The notes under the pieces were generated by a model. It made no database searches. It was not told the DNA's origin and worked only from the letters and a program-made list of their open reading frames with translations. A stretch of 64,000 nucleotides of DNA from the NCBI RefSeq assembly GCF_032854445.1, contig NC_088300.1:56828984-56892983 (forward strand), read 5' to 3'. This DNA comes from Liolophura sinensis (Eukaryota > Mollusca > Polyplacophora > Chitonida > Chitonidae). Position 1 is the stretch's first letter, and every line of letters begins with the position of its first letter. Position numbers and translations under genes: made by a program. Below are positions 42,816 through 54,832 of this stretch, one piece after another.

Positions 42816-44575
42816 ACAAGCAGGTTAATATGTCGTACAGGTTTAAAAGAACGTTTAAAAGACTTTTTATTGGGTGTTGAGTTGTGTTAATATGGTGCCC
42901 GTGCACAGAATGTAAAAGAACGCTTGTATGTCAGGGTAAGGCTGCTCACTGATGCGCACAGTGTCTGTCATAGAGTGCGTGAGAACAACACGTCAAGTCG
43001 ATCATTTATTGGAGCCAGAATACAAACAACTTCCTGAGGTACACCTCCGTGTATATTAAAGCATTTCACACTTAAAAACCTGGCCTGGCTTAGGAAGAAT
43101 CACGTTCTCTGCAAGCTCAGATTAAAAACATCCCAACAACGCTAACTATATCCTGACTGTAACTTCCTGGTATCCAAATACTAAATGTTTCACCACTGAC
43201 TTTTACACTCAGGAAAAAAAAAAGAAACCACCATTTAGTTTTTATTGAAGCAAATTACCAGTTGTCAAGACAATATAACCATGTTAAGTTATGCAATATT
43301 TCCTGAAGAAATCAAAATTTGTGAAGGACAGGTGGATTTCAACAACCCAAGACTGAAAGAACAGCACTGTCAACTACTTGTTTTCACTATGGCTCCATGA
43401 AAAGTGAGAAAAGGGTAAATCTGTTGGGAAATATACTGTCCACGTCCTGGAATGCACCTGAACCTCCTATACCAGCATTAGGGTGACATGCAGCTCACGA
43501 TGGTGCTGATAAGAAGCATGCATAAGCTAAATAACATGATTACCCGAAGACTGTTCCACAAAAGGTACAGAAGTTGGCTGCTGATGAATCTATCATGGCA
43601 AAATATTACCATGTGTTACCATGACATTTATGCTTCGGCAAATTTGCGCATGTTTTACAGAACAGTCCCCCGATACACGACCTATTGGTCAAAGCAAGAA
43701 AAAAACTTTGTAAAGAGTAACTGCCTTTTTTTATTTATAACAAAATATAATTTCAGAGTTGTATACATCAACCGACATGAGCAATCCAAGTACAATAGTG
43801 TACAATATTGGACCCCTATGTGCAGCAAAGTTTCATCTGTTAAGGCATTTCTGAGTAGGTAATCACTTTGTGCTCACTAAGTTCATTCATTAATTCACAT
43901 ATCGTCCAATCACAATTAAAGTATCAACAACTGGATATATGCATATAAAAGCAATCAGAGAAACACATCTGGGCCAGTCTTCTATTTGTTACAGTGCTGT
44001 CGTAGTTCTAGTTAGATATAGATATAGATATACATATATATGAGTGTACATGTATGTGAGTGCTTATCTATATATCTCTTAAAGTATAGACAAGTATTAT
44101 CTCAAATTCATCCAACATTCCCAAAGTTACTCCCAATTATGAACACTGAATAGTTCCAAATTTATGATGCAAGTAAAAAAGATCAGACCAGTGGCCTAGC
44201 ACATTTTGCTCCAATATTTCTTCAAAACACAACTGTTCTTTTTTTTTGTGTATATATTCCAAATTCAAAGTCATTTTACTAAAATCTGATTCATGAACAA
44301 TTCCTGTCCACAAGGGGGTCATAGGCTGTTGGCCAACATGCATGGAGAGCTGGTCAGTGGATTGGGTAGGAACAGCCATGGACACCTCCCAACTCTGACC
44401 ATACCACTGGACTGGTCATCACCTGGGGGAGTTCTGTTATCACAATGGTCAAAATGATACCTCTTCTTGCAGATCACCAATGCATGAAGGTTGAAGTGAT
44501 TATTGCAAGCAGGGTAAAACTCTTAGTCTCAGTTTCCAAATTTACAAATTATTAAATCCATTGAGCACACGACTT
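42816..44575. other. Downstream flank / possible 3' UTR of the minus-strand gene
   Basis: No exon recognised. A GATATA microsatellite is at about 44014-44040. On the minus strand an AATAAA signal is at 43730-43735 (seen as TTTATT on +), a possible end for the gene whose stop is at 44576-44578. Confidence 0.4.
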
Positions 44576-45169
44576 TCAAAGTCGTTGGAAGATATCATAC
44601 TTGTCTTTGAACCCTATTTTCTTGCTCTTCGCATCAGCTTTCTTCTTGGCTGCCAGCTGTTCTCTCATTTCTTTGGCAGACATTCGCATTAACGGGTCTC
44701 CATTGGCTTGGGCACCATTTGTCTGGGGTTCTGGTTTTGGAGGCTGCACTGGCTCTGGGGTAGGAGCTCTTACAGGTTCCGGGGTAGGTTCCCTAACAGG
44801 TTCCGGGGTAGGTTCCCTAACAGGTTCCGGGGTAGGTTCTCTAACAGGCTCTGGTGTTGGTGCTCTGACAGGTTCTGGAGTTGGATCTCTCACAGGCTCT
44901 GGGGAGGGCTCTCTGATGGGTTCCGGAGAAGGTTCTCGGGCAGGTTCTGGAGAAGGTTCTCTGGCTGGTTCCGGAGAAGGTTCTCGTGCAGGTTCTGGAG
45001 AAGGTTCTCTGTTGTGCTCTGGTTCAGGATCGTCTGTAGGAGGAGGAGGGATTGTGAACTCAGCTATTGCAGACTCAGGCTCTTCTCGCTCAGGAGCAGC
45101 TTCTACTTGACTTGTATTGACAGCGCTTATTTCCTCATTATCTGAATCCAAGTCAACCTGGCCGTTTGT
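44576..45169 (-). CDS. C-terminal exon of an unidentified Pro/Glu/Arg-repeat protein
   Basis: The minus strand has an acceptor TTATTATTGCAG before 45169, then 197 codons to TGA (44576-44578). Residues 1-52 are acidic (DLDSDNEE) with a PPPP patch. Residues 53-148 are 12 octapeptides of the type REPSPEPA, drifting to VREPTPEP and ending VQPPKPEP. Residues 149-197 form a basic helical-looking tail with [15 protein letters not shown] and [10 protein letters not shown] at the end. The repeats have diverged at third positions but keep the amino-acid pattern, and the non-repeat tail is compositionally normal, which supports real coding. I do not recognise the family. The architecture suggests a flexible, possibly phosphorylated (SP/TP) spacer before a conserved terminal peptide. 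The opposite-strand frames here are shadows. Confidence 0.75.
   Translation of the reverse strand, partial: TNGQVDLDSDNEEISAVNTSQVEAAPEREEPESAIAEFTIPPPPTDDPEPEHNREPSPEPAREPSPEPAREPSPEPAREPSPEPIREPSPEPVRDPTPEPVRAPTPEPVREPTPEPVREPTPEPVREPTPEPVRAPTPEPVQPPKPEPQTNGAQANGDPLMRMSAKEMREQLAAKKKADAKSKKIGFKDKYDIFQRL
44726..45013 (-). repeat. 24-bp coding repeat, 12 units (octapeptide R-x-P-[ST]-P-E-P-x)
   Basis: The 24-bp repeats within the exon encode the octapeptides. Units nearest the N-terminus use Ser-Pro, central and later ones Thr-Pro, and the last Lys-Pro, so there are three sub-blocks. Confidence 0.93.
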
Positions 45170-45218
45170 CTGCAATAATAAGTTTTTTTCACCATAAGTA
45201 AGGGATCTCCTTCTCCTA

Positions 45219-45320
45219 TGTAAAAACAAGTGCTAATCTGTAAAAACAAGTGCTAACCTGTTAAAAACAAGTGCTAATCTGTAAAAACAAGTGCTAACCT
45301 GTTAAAACAAGTGCTGATCT
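45219..45320 (-). repeat. 20-bp tandem repeat, about 5 copies, next to the terminal exon
   Basis: TGTAAAAACAAGTGCTAATC-type units alternate with TAACCTGT variants. They lie in the last intron of the minus-strand gene, about 50 bp before the terminal-exon acceptor. Confidence 0.88.
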
Positions 45321-45630
45321 GCAATAATTGCAACATCTGGCAAAAATGTCTTGTACTCAAACTATGTCTTAAGTGAAAGGTTCCTGTTACAAGAAAGAAT
45401 TCCAAAATTTTGACCAATCTTCCCATGGTAAAAGACAGGATGTCAAACACTCAACAGACAGCGCTACTGAAAAGAGCAACTTGTCACAGCTCAAACAGCT
45501 TTCCACGTGACCACTTATAACAATTGGTCCTTTAACAACTTTTTGGACACAAAGAGGTTGCAACACATGCAGGTATAATGCAATCTGGTATTAAGTTTCA
45601 TATGATCAAAGCATGGTTAAAGTCTATACT

Positions 45631-45690
45631 TATAATATAATATAATAAATATAATATAATATAATTAATATAATATAATATAATATAATA
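45631..45690. repeat. TATAA-type microsatellite
   Basis: Runs of TATAA/ATATA units with a few AAT and TTAAT interruptions. Confidence 0.95.
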
Positions 45691-45973
45691 GTCTTCAAAG
45701 AAAACTAGTGTTCTTTTTTTTTAAAACTTAGTCTCAAGCAAATCCAACAAGGTAATATTTCCAAGAATCTTCCTGATATGTACAAGTCTGAAATCAGTCA
45801 TGACTGTTTTTTCTTTGGTAATGTCTGTGAAAATTGTGAAAATGGCAAATAAATAGTTGCAAATGTAAGTAGAGCATTCTCTTAATAGGCAAAGGTGCAA
45901 AGACATCCTAAATAATTTGTTGTATTTATAGAAAACTCATTAGGTTGATACAAACACAGGCTAGAAAACCTAC

Positions 45974-46035
45974 CTCTATATCTGCACTTGTAACTCCATT
46001 CAGCTCGCCATTTTCCCCGGTTTCTTCATTTGTGT
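45974..46035 (-). CDS. Probable penultimate exon of the minus-strand gene
   Basis: Minus-strand acceptor TTATCTGTTTACAG and donor GAG|GTAGGT enclose 62 bp. It ends in phase 0 and joins in frame to the terminal exon: TNEETGENGELNGVTSADIE then [13 protein letters not shown]. The same acidic, Asn/Gly/Glu-rich style in both supports one protein. The first two bases complete a codon begun in an earlier exon. A 61-codon frame over this region (45926-46111) is the exon with flanking intron. Confidence 0.55.
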
Positions 46036-48554
46036 CTGTAAACAGATAAGGGAATCCACTATTAAGCACTAATACAAGAAACACAAATTTGTCATTCCTG
46101 CCAGTTTCCACTCATAGCTCATGTTTTTGTGTTTCTTTGCATAGACTTGAACACTTCAAAGCATAACTGTGTTATAGTCTCGTATTATATATTGGAGTCT
46201 GCTAAACATTAAAATCCACACAACACTACAAAATTACACATTTCCCTTTTTAATAACATTCAAAATAATAATAATGCCTTTAACAAAATACATATCACTA
46301 ACTCATTATTTTTTGGCCATGAATAATATCACGTACAGAACTTATTATTTGACAGAGGTGTTATTATTTGAAATACACCTGTACAAACATATCTGAATAT
46401 AGCATGAGATTAGCTTAGTGCTGATAACATAGATCAGGATTTGATGGGAGTGGTCAGGGGAGTAAGACAGGAAAGGTTTGGGAACAAGGTACATTGTATA
46501 CATATCCCAATAAATCACTATCCCATTTACAGGTTCGTCACATGACTGCATTGTTTTGAACAAGAACTGGAGTCACTAAGCAACTGGAGTTCAGACAGTT
46601 GACTGGAATCTGGCCTCAAGAAGTCCTTACAACAAACTGCCCTTAAAACCATTAATGTGGCATATCAAACTAGACCCCAGTTAGGCGCCCTGTCGAAATA
46701 GTACAAGGCTACTTTGAGGGAGAGGTGAATAAATCAATCTGCCACCCAACTTGCAGCAGTTGGTGTAAACTGGAGATCGGCCATAGGAGACTACACTGGC
46801 CTTCTGCACAATGAGAACAACTGCATATTGCATATTTCTGTGACACAGAACATAGGTTATTTAGAAGTTAGTAAGATGTCTATCAGCTCCACAGGCAATT
46901 TTGCAGTGTATTTGAAGATGGGACAGTGAAAGACCTATATGTACACATGTAGTAGACGTAATTCTCATTTAATTCTCAATTCCCTATTAGTAATCAATAC
47001 ACAGCTCATTCTAATTACTGGCTACCCTGACCCCTCCTGCATCTGAACTGTAATCAGGGTGGAGGCAGTCATTATAGCTTGTACTGTAATCAATACACTC
47101 AGATAGCCTGTGATTGGTCAGTCAAGCTCTTCACTATCAGGGTAGAGTAGAAATGGTCAAGGACGGTTTTAGCAATAGGGCAATACTTGGAACTCTGCCA
47201 AGGTACAAGCATATAAATCAAGTTGAATGACACAGGACAGTTGCATCGGGCCACAACACATTATTTGTAAAAATCAAAGTTTTACAAATGAAACACACCT
47301 TCCAGTTGCCTTGCTACATGTATTTTTGTACTGCTTGTAACTTCTCTCCATACAGGAGTAGTAAGGAAATAAGAATTCAATTCAATTTAATATCTACTGT
47401 TATTCCAACAAAAGCCATTCAAATGGTATTTGATTTACAATGCCAAGATCTTCCTGATGATCAGTAATGTGTATTACAACTGATAAAAATAGTAAAATGC
47501 TTAGCTAAAGATGCTCCAAAGTTTGCCATGATGTAGCGACATGGCTACTGCTTCTTCAGTGTTTAACAAAACGGGTGATGCTAAGTGCTAGACCATTAAG
47601 CTTTAGTTTAAGTAATGCATTATACATATCCATGAAAGGACAGCGCCAACTTGCAACATGTCCTATGTCACCAGCTAAAAGAAAGAGAAAACAAAGAACA
47701 GGATGATATTATAATTTGGCCCACAGCTAAAGAAATAGCAATGTCAAGAGCCACCAAAGATTTGTGCATGATGAGACTGCTTTAATTAGTGTCAGCCCTT
47801 AACAGCCTACACCCTCATGATGACGGCCGAATAGGTGGATGTCTTCACAGAACAACAACTCACCTGAGAAATCATCTCTACCACTAATTAACCTGCTACA
47901 CCTGTTTATTGTGATGCACTTAAAAACTCCAGCAGAGATAAGCGATACGTGTAGGGAGTGAAGAGTTAACAGAAGATAGGCCGTGTGAAATCATCTGCAT
48001 ACCTTTAGTTCAGAGTTAAATGGATTTTTGGTGCACAGAGAAAAATAAATGGCATGTCAGCAAAATCGCTAAGACTGCCCTGTTGGCTTTATCTGCCCAA
48101 AGGTTCATTATTACACAGAGACTTAAAGAGATAGCTCGGGCGACAATGAAAAAAAAAAACTGACACATTCTAAGGCAACACTCACGAAAACTTAGTAGCT
48201 CTTTAATGTTAAGCTTCTTGAAATGCATTACAGTTTAATTTCAGATACATGTACCGACACAATTAAGAAAATTTTAAATTTGTTCATGTGACTTGTGGTT
48301 TATACAGAGCTCAGGAATATTTCACTTTATGATGGAGGTCTAGCTTATGGATGAAGGAAACTGGAGACAGAATCTGAAGAATGGCATACTACACATCAAC
48401 GACACATGAGAAACCTTCTGACTTATTTGAAACAGCATGAGTTTAGATTAAAGGGTGCAACTTCATTGATCAAGGGCTTGTTACTTTCAGGAGGATCCCA
48501 CTGCATGGCTCACCCAACCTTACTCCAAGGAAAACTGTTGTTTAACAACCAGAC
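46036..48554. other. Probable intron of the minus-strand gene
   Basis: No convincing exon except the weak candidate at 47864-47918. No SINE of family A or B was recognised. Confidence 0.4.
47864..47918 (-). CDS. Weak candidate exon of the minus-strand gene
   Basis: Minus-strand acceptor GGAGTTTTTAAG and donor TCAG|GTGAGT enclose 55 bp, open in one register (RLISGRDDFS near the end). It starts in phase 0 and ends one base into a codon, exactly what the 45974-46035 exon needs. Phase agreement alone has about a one-in-three chance, and the acceptor is short. Confidence 0.2.
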
Positions 48555-48641
48555 TCAAGGATATTTCAGTTGTCCAAGGATATTTCAGTTGTCCAAGGAT
48601 ATTTCAGTTGTCCAAGGATATTTCAGTTGTCCAATGACAGC
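48555..48641 (+). repeat. 19-bp tandem repeat, 4 copies
   Basis: GGATATTTCAGTTGTCCAA repeated without spacer. Confidence 0.93.
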
Positions 48642-51600
48642 CAGTTTTCTAGATGCAGAAAACTGCCCAGGCAATCCATCATTATTTGGTACATTACTGG
48701 AAATTTTCTCAGTAGTGACATAAGGAGATGCATGGAGAAGCTGACCATCAGTGGTTTTCAATGGATGCTAGAATGCAAAAGGAGACCCACAAGTTCTGTA
48801 AACCATTTTTTGTCAACACAAACAAAGAGAGATGGGAAATCTATGAATTTCCTGTCCAACCCCTTGACTGTGTATCTTCTAGTTATGAGTTAAACCCACA
48901 TTTTTTTTCTAGTTATTGAAAGACAAACATCAACCACCCAGCTACAAATCCCTGATGAAATCATGGAAAGTTAACATGAAATTATGTGAGACGTTGTTTG
49001 AATGGAACTATTTTATCTATCAGTTTGAAACTGCAAACCAGAAGAAACAACGAACTGTTCACAACTTGTAACATACATGAAAAGCTCCAAGTAATAAAAC
49101 ATAACAGAGTATTAACAAAAATTTGTCTTGACTGAATATGAATTTTGCTCTTACATGGATCACTGAAGAGAGAGACCCTCTCCGGCCGTAGTGCCACACT
49201 CATTGTAATTCCACTTCGTCTGTCTGTCTTTGTCCAAAACTTTGCTGTAGTTGAACGTCAATTTGTTCAGGTAACAACACAAGTAAGTCCAGACAGTATA
49301 CTGGCTATAGGTATAGTACAGACAGCTACTCAGTCACAATCACAACTCTCAACAGTTCCACATTGTTCTCTTCTATATCAGTTAATGACTTCAATCTTCC
49401 TACACAAAAACAAGACTGAGGAGAAGCCTGCGGGGATATCTGGCATAAATAACATTTTCATGAATACCACGCTGTTTGTCACCACCAGGTATCCATAAAA
49501 TCTGAATCATTATCTAATTTGGACAACCATGCCTGTATGCATATGCAAATTGTAATCTTCAGACCTGATTTTATCACTGAAAGGTTATACTTGTATTAAA
49601 ACAATTTTCTTCATGGCCACGTCATGAGTATCTTTACTAAACCTATCACACATACTATATGTAGATCACAAAGATGACCCAGTGAAGATAAGACTTCCAT
49701 TTGTAGGGGTGAAGCACAGGTATGATTAATTAGGGTTTTTTTTAAATTTAGTATGTAGTTTTTAACACACACATACATATATTAATCCAATTAAGTTTGT
49801 GCTTTGGGCCATACAGCTTGCTTGTTTCTTGGTAACAAGGAAGGGCTGCTTCATTTTCACTGAGCAATCAGGTTAACCCTTATTTAGAGATTACCCCTTG
49901 AGTAATGCCCCCTTGTTTAACACAATCTGGAGCTTGTATAAACTAAAGCTTATCAAGGAAATTTCTTACAAATAAAACCTTCAACTATTTATGCACAGCC
50001 AAATTCAGATTTAAAAGTTTGGTTTAAAAAAAAACGTGATTAAGTGCCTAGCTGGGATACAATATGGATCTGCAGTTTATTATTTATAAAAAGTTAAAAT
50101 GTCAGCATTTCCTTCACTGTTGAAAGTGATGTTTCATTCAGTTAGGTGTCACTTTTGTTTCTTTTTCACTTTCATTATGGTATTCATCCTTCAGTGTGCA
50201 ATGTCCTCCATGTACCTCAAAAAAGGTGATCATTTTTAGGGCATAAGCACAACAATACCTGCTGTTTGGTTCTGTATACTGTGACAATACTTCCATCACA
50301 ATGCAGGTAGCCCACGAGCACCCTCTATTCATTGTTTTATTAATATTTACTACCTTCATCAACACTCATGGGTAAACTTCAAGGACCTGTTTATCAGCAA
50401 TAAATTAATATATTTTAGCAGGTGAATGGTGCATGAGGGTATAAAATAAAATCTTTACCCTCAAGATATGATCAGCTAGCCTATCAAAATACAGGCAGCC
50501 AAGGTATTTACAGCCTAATTAGGCTTATATTACCATGTCACACTTGGCAAGAAAACAAAAATGGTCTAAAATACACATAAAACACAGCTCATTCATCAGC
50601 ATATGCATGCTGTGATCAGTTTTAACAGATGTATGCCTCTTCTATCAGGTGGTCTGTGCCATGCTGACAGTATCTAATAAACCTGGATTCACCTGTAAAG
50701 CAGAAGAGAATGTGGACAGGTACGCCACAGTTTGTCCACATTCCACTATATGTACACTGACCAGGGAGCCTGACCACACAACTACAGCACTGTTTATCCC
50801 TGCATAAGAATGGCATGTATTCACCTGTGATTTACAGGTCTCAAACATTACCTGTAATTAGATACACAGCTGGGTTTGTTCAGACAGGTGAGGTCAGGCA
50901 GGGTTGTGGGTAACAATTACACGAGCCTCTCAGAATCTAGGCCAGACACACATACCCATATCTTCTGTACAATGTGAGAACAGGTATATGTGGGATCTTA
51001 CAGCTCGACTGGCTAAACGGCAAAATCTTTCTTAATTAAGCGCATGGCCATAACACTGTTATTACCAGAACATCATGTATGTTTGTCTTCAGAAGATATT
51101 TATCCAGTTATGTAATGCAAAAACACCAGTTACATCAAAAAAAAACCCTGCTAACCATACGTAAATCACCATTGTTGAAAAACTTAAACCATGTAAAGAA
51201 GTTACAAGACAAACCTTCTAGGATACACACAATTTTCCTGACTTGACTTTATTACATCTATGTCTCTCTTTTCCATTCATTTTCCTAAATATTTAGGGCT
51301 ACAAATGATTCTAGGCTGCAGTTCAATGGTTGAGTTCAAAGTTATGTTAAGATGAGATAAGTTAAATGAGAAATAGATTTGAACTACCATGGAAAAGTAA
51401 ATTATGTAGAGCTAAATCTTTTGAGATATGGAAATGTACAGGAATTAGGGGCCAGGAACATACCATGTTCTACAAGGAACATGTCAACGAAAGGGAGTTG
51501 CGGGGTGGGGGGGGGGGGGGGGGGGCGAGAGGGTTGATGTGGGTTGTCCACAAATAAAGTGGAGAGGTGTTTATTTTTGCATACATATATTGAATACTGA

Positions 51601-53230
51601 AAACAAATAATAAATACTTTAGTCTTCCCATAACACAGCACTCTATTCTGTTCTACTCAGCACATGTTTTACTACTCAAATCTAGGGGAAAGTAAATGCC
51701 CATAATCCTCCGTTTACTAAACATGAAACTGTATTTTGAACATTTTGTGTAAAAGACAACAACAGAAAAAATAAACTTTCCCCTTCCACGTATGAAATCA
51801 CTGTAAAGTCACAGCAAACAATTACAAGGAAATGACAAAATACATATGCACATGTGCTCAACTGGGCAAAACTGAGGGCAGGTAACTGAGATCTGAGGGG
51901 GGCAAACCAGAGGAACAGGTACATTTCTGAGAGCTGTGTCACTCAGTGCTAAAGGGGGAAGAGGTCATCTCACTATAAAGCAGGAGAAGTTTGGCCAAGA
52001 ACCAATCAGTACATGTACTTAAATAATTAGCTTTCCAATATATACCCGAGAATAATAGAGCAAAGTGAGTGATGTTTCATAAATGTTTCATAAATAACCA
52101 TAAAAATTGTAAATTTCACAAAATGGAGCAGTATGAACAAGGTGGAGGTGACTGACTGCTCACCTCCAATGTTTCACAAGGACTACTCACTTCTAATTAT
52201 TTCCACACCGTTGACCTATCACATATTTCCCCACCTCGTCACCGCACCTACAGTACTTATTAAGGCGTGGGTCTGTGTAGGTGGGAGTGAGCTGACGGAG
52301 GTACTGATGCACTTAAGATTTTCTGCCACATACAGGTACATGTACATACTACTTTTTTCTAGCTCTAGGACGTTTGTCAATAACTCATCATTTAGTATGT
52401 GATGTGCAGTTAATCGTCAAACAGATAGGCAAAAACGAAGATAATAATATAGGTATTGTGTAGTAGCTACAGCAATAACTGTGCTTTTACAGACATAATC
52501 ATATTGGGACTGGCACCTGCAAGGTGTTGCCATGACTTATGTTGAGGGGTGCTAATGGGTCATTTCATATCAACTGTAATACAGAAAGTTGCAAAATTAC
52601 ATGGTGCCTTTGTTTTATTGCTCTTGACTAGCCCACAATATTTTTGTTTTGCCTTCTCACCTACTACAAATGTAAAGACATAATTCTTTGTTCCTGTAAT
52701 AACATATTCAATATTGTAGAGGGCTGATAATGAATGGAGATCCTCAGATACCGAAGCTATGATCTCTGGCTGTCCATGATACACCAAGGCCAGGAAGATG
52801 TTTACAAATGGTCGCTAGGACAATATTCAAAATACTCTTTTCCAGGATTTTAAATAAACACCAGGAAATGCTAATTGCCCGTGTAAGAGTATGACAAGCT
52901 GACACTATCACATACTGACTTCAACTTCACACAAACCACATCTAATGTTTTCCTGTTACCTGGAGTGAATACGGAAAAATGTGGCTTATCTTACACAAGA
53001 AAATGATTAAAATAATCACACCAGAGTAGCTGCCTCACTGTTAAGATCATGTAAGATAGAGCACAAACAGTTTAAGTCAGCTGTACATGAACACATATTT
53101 CTGATTAGGAACTATGTTTAATCAGACATGTGGGGGGGGGGGGGAGTAGTCAGCAATGTGTGTCATTCCATGCTTCATTGCTAGAAAGTTAAGTTTATAT
53201 ACATGTTATGACAAGCTCAGGTGAAAATGA
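48642..53230. other. Probable intron or intergenic, nothing recognised
   Basis: Long AT-rich stretch with short frames only. G runs on the + strand occur at 51507-51525 (19 bases) and 53132-53144 (13 bases). Several isolated donor-like motifs on the minus strand lack a matching acceptor and open frame. Confidence 0.4.
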
Positions 53231-53234
53231 CTCT

Positions 53235-53500
53235 ACAATAAACTTGTGTGTGTACCTGAAGAGAATAATTGAATACATTACTTCATTACTGGTTGGAGGC
53301 TTAGGCATACATGTATAGAGTTAAAGGTTAAAATGTCTTCTACATCTACAAATGTCAAATGAAAGATGAAGATCTGTATAAATTACAATAAACTTGTGTG
53401 ACAGAAGAGATTCTTTAACACATTACTTCGTTGATGGCTGGATGGGTTCATATGCTTAAGGTGAAATGTCTTCTACAAATGTCAAATGAAAGATGAAGAT
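53235..53500 (+). repeat. Tandem duplication, period about 150 bp, 2 copies
   Basis: Both halves start ACAATAAACTTGTGTG (53235 and 53385), share a CATTACTTC segment and end ATGTCAAATGAAAGATGAAG. The second has a deletion and scattered substitutions. Confidence 0.85.
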
Positions 53501-53673
53501 CATAACAGGGTCTTAAACTATGTCCCATACAGTCCTTGCTCTGCTCAATTCATCCCAACAAGCGCTCCCTGATCACATCACCTGAGGTTTCCCAGTAATT
53601 AATTATTCGTCAGAAAACAAGTTCAGGTGTGTTGAGCTACCCTATGTTATGTATATTCAGCTGCACAAATTAC

Positions 53674-53761
53674 CTGCAGGTCATGACGAGGAGGTGGGGG
53701 GGGGGGACATTTAGGGTCTGGTATTACAGGTAGCTCCACGACTGCTGACTCTGCATTGCTA
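53674..53761 (-). CDS. Weak candidate exon of the minus-strand gene with a poly-proline tract
   Basis: On the minus strand a frame reads SNAESAVVELPVIPDPKC, then six Pro and RHDLQ, ending at a donor CTGCAG|GTAATT in phase 0. Style resembles [13 protein letters not shown] in the terminal exon. A branch-point-like TTCTAAAC precedes the possible acceptor ACATCAG, but there is little polypyrimidine tract. Four of the prolines come from an 11-base C run, whose length decides the frame. Confidence 0.22.
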
Positions 53762-54667
53762 CTGATGTTTTGTTTAGAATCTACCCACCTGAGTCACCTG
53801 CTAACACAAGGGTGGCTCAAGACAGCTGACAATAACAACATCAAACAGGGCTGACTGCACTTTCCAAACAACACAAAGCCTGGCACTTCACCCAGCTACA
53901 TGTCGAAGATTAGCCAGGGATTGACAGAGTTGTCTGACCTCTGACAGGATGGGAGGTGTAATGTGAATGGGAGGACGTGGGGTTACAGTTTGGAGGGGGG
54001 GGGGGGGAGGGTGTGCAGCCGGTGATATGCAGCACTAACACCTTGGCATGCAGCTCATGATTACCCTGAAAGATATCCCCAAATAAAGCTCATCATTCAC
54101 TGCATTCTGACTTCTCCAGGAGATGGGGCCAAAATGTGTCCATTCCTGAGCACAGCCAGGTCAGCTGCAGATAGAGCATTTTCAATCGTATAGACACTAA
54201 GGCAGCTGGGAGAATATAAGTCACCACTGAACACTGGGTTTCTAAAACAAAAATTTACCTTTCCAAACTTTGTGCGACAATTAACAGGAGTTATATTGTT
54301 AAGGTCTTTCCTTGTGCTGTCTGAAGTACACACATGTGTATGGTAAACAGGCTGCCACTGTCACACTCAGGTACAATACGACAGGATGGCAAGCTGCTGT
54401 CATCTGAGCACCAGTAGCATCTGTGTCAACTCCCTCCATCTTTGTTTTTGATACATACAGGTAAACAAAGTTTTAGCTAGCAGAATGCAGAAACTCGTGG
54501 CAATACACATGCACTGGGTAATGCATACATAGATACTAGTATTTAATAATAAACTCAGATATTTATCATGTATTTGCATTACTGTTTTTCACATTTATCA
54601 GTAAATATCATTGTCAGGCATGCTGTATAGAAAGTAATCATAATCTTATTTACTTATTGGATTGATC

Positions 54668-54832
54668 TTTTGTGTTATATTCAAGAATATTCACTTATAC
54701 GACCGTTACCGGCATTTTGGTGAGATGAAACCTAGCAGGAAGCTGCAAGATCTTCCCACATACAACCAGAGAGGAAGCCAGTATGAGCTGGACTTGAAAC
54801 TCACGACGACAGCACTGGCAACAACAACCCAC
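54668..54832 (-). mobile_element. SINE family A, degenerate minus-strand copy
   Basis: TTCAAGAATATTCACTTATA, a CGACCGTTACCGGCATTTTGG version of the core, GAAGCTGCAAGATCTTCCCA and GAGAGGAAGCCAGTATGAGC keep the order of a minus-strand family A element. Confidence 0.75.

Noticed and set aside
44601-45145. 169- and 145-codon + frames opposite the octapeptide exon
   Set aside because: Shadows of the minus-strand coding repeat; their Gly/Ser and Arg/Phe-rich translations simply mirror it.
52152-52186. Donor-like TTGGAG|GTGAGC on the minus strand
   Set aside because: The donor is good, but the only open register is about 11 codons long and the acceptor is poor.
54259-54320. Possible minus-strand exon (TACTTCAG acceptor, AAG|GTAAAT donor, 62 bp)
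   Set aside because: Splice motifs are present, but the translation shows nothing family-like, upstream pyrimidines are few, and no phase link to the other exons was found.
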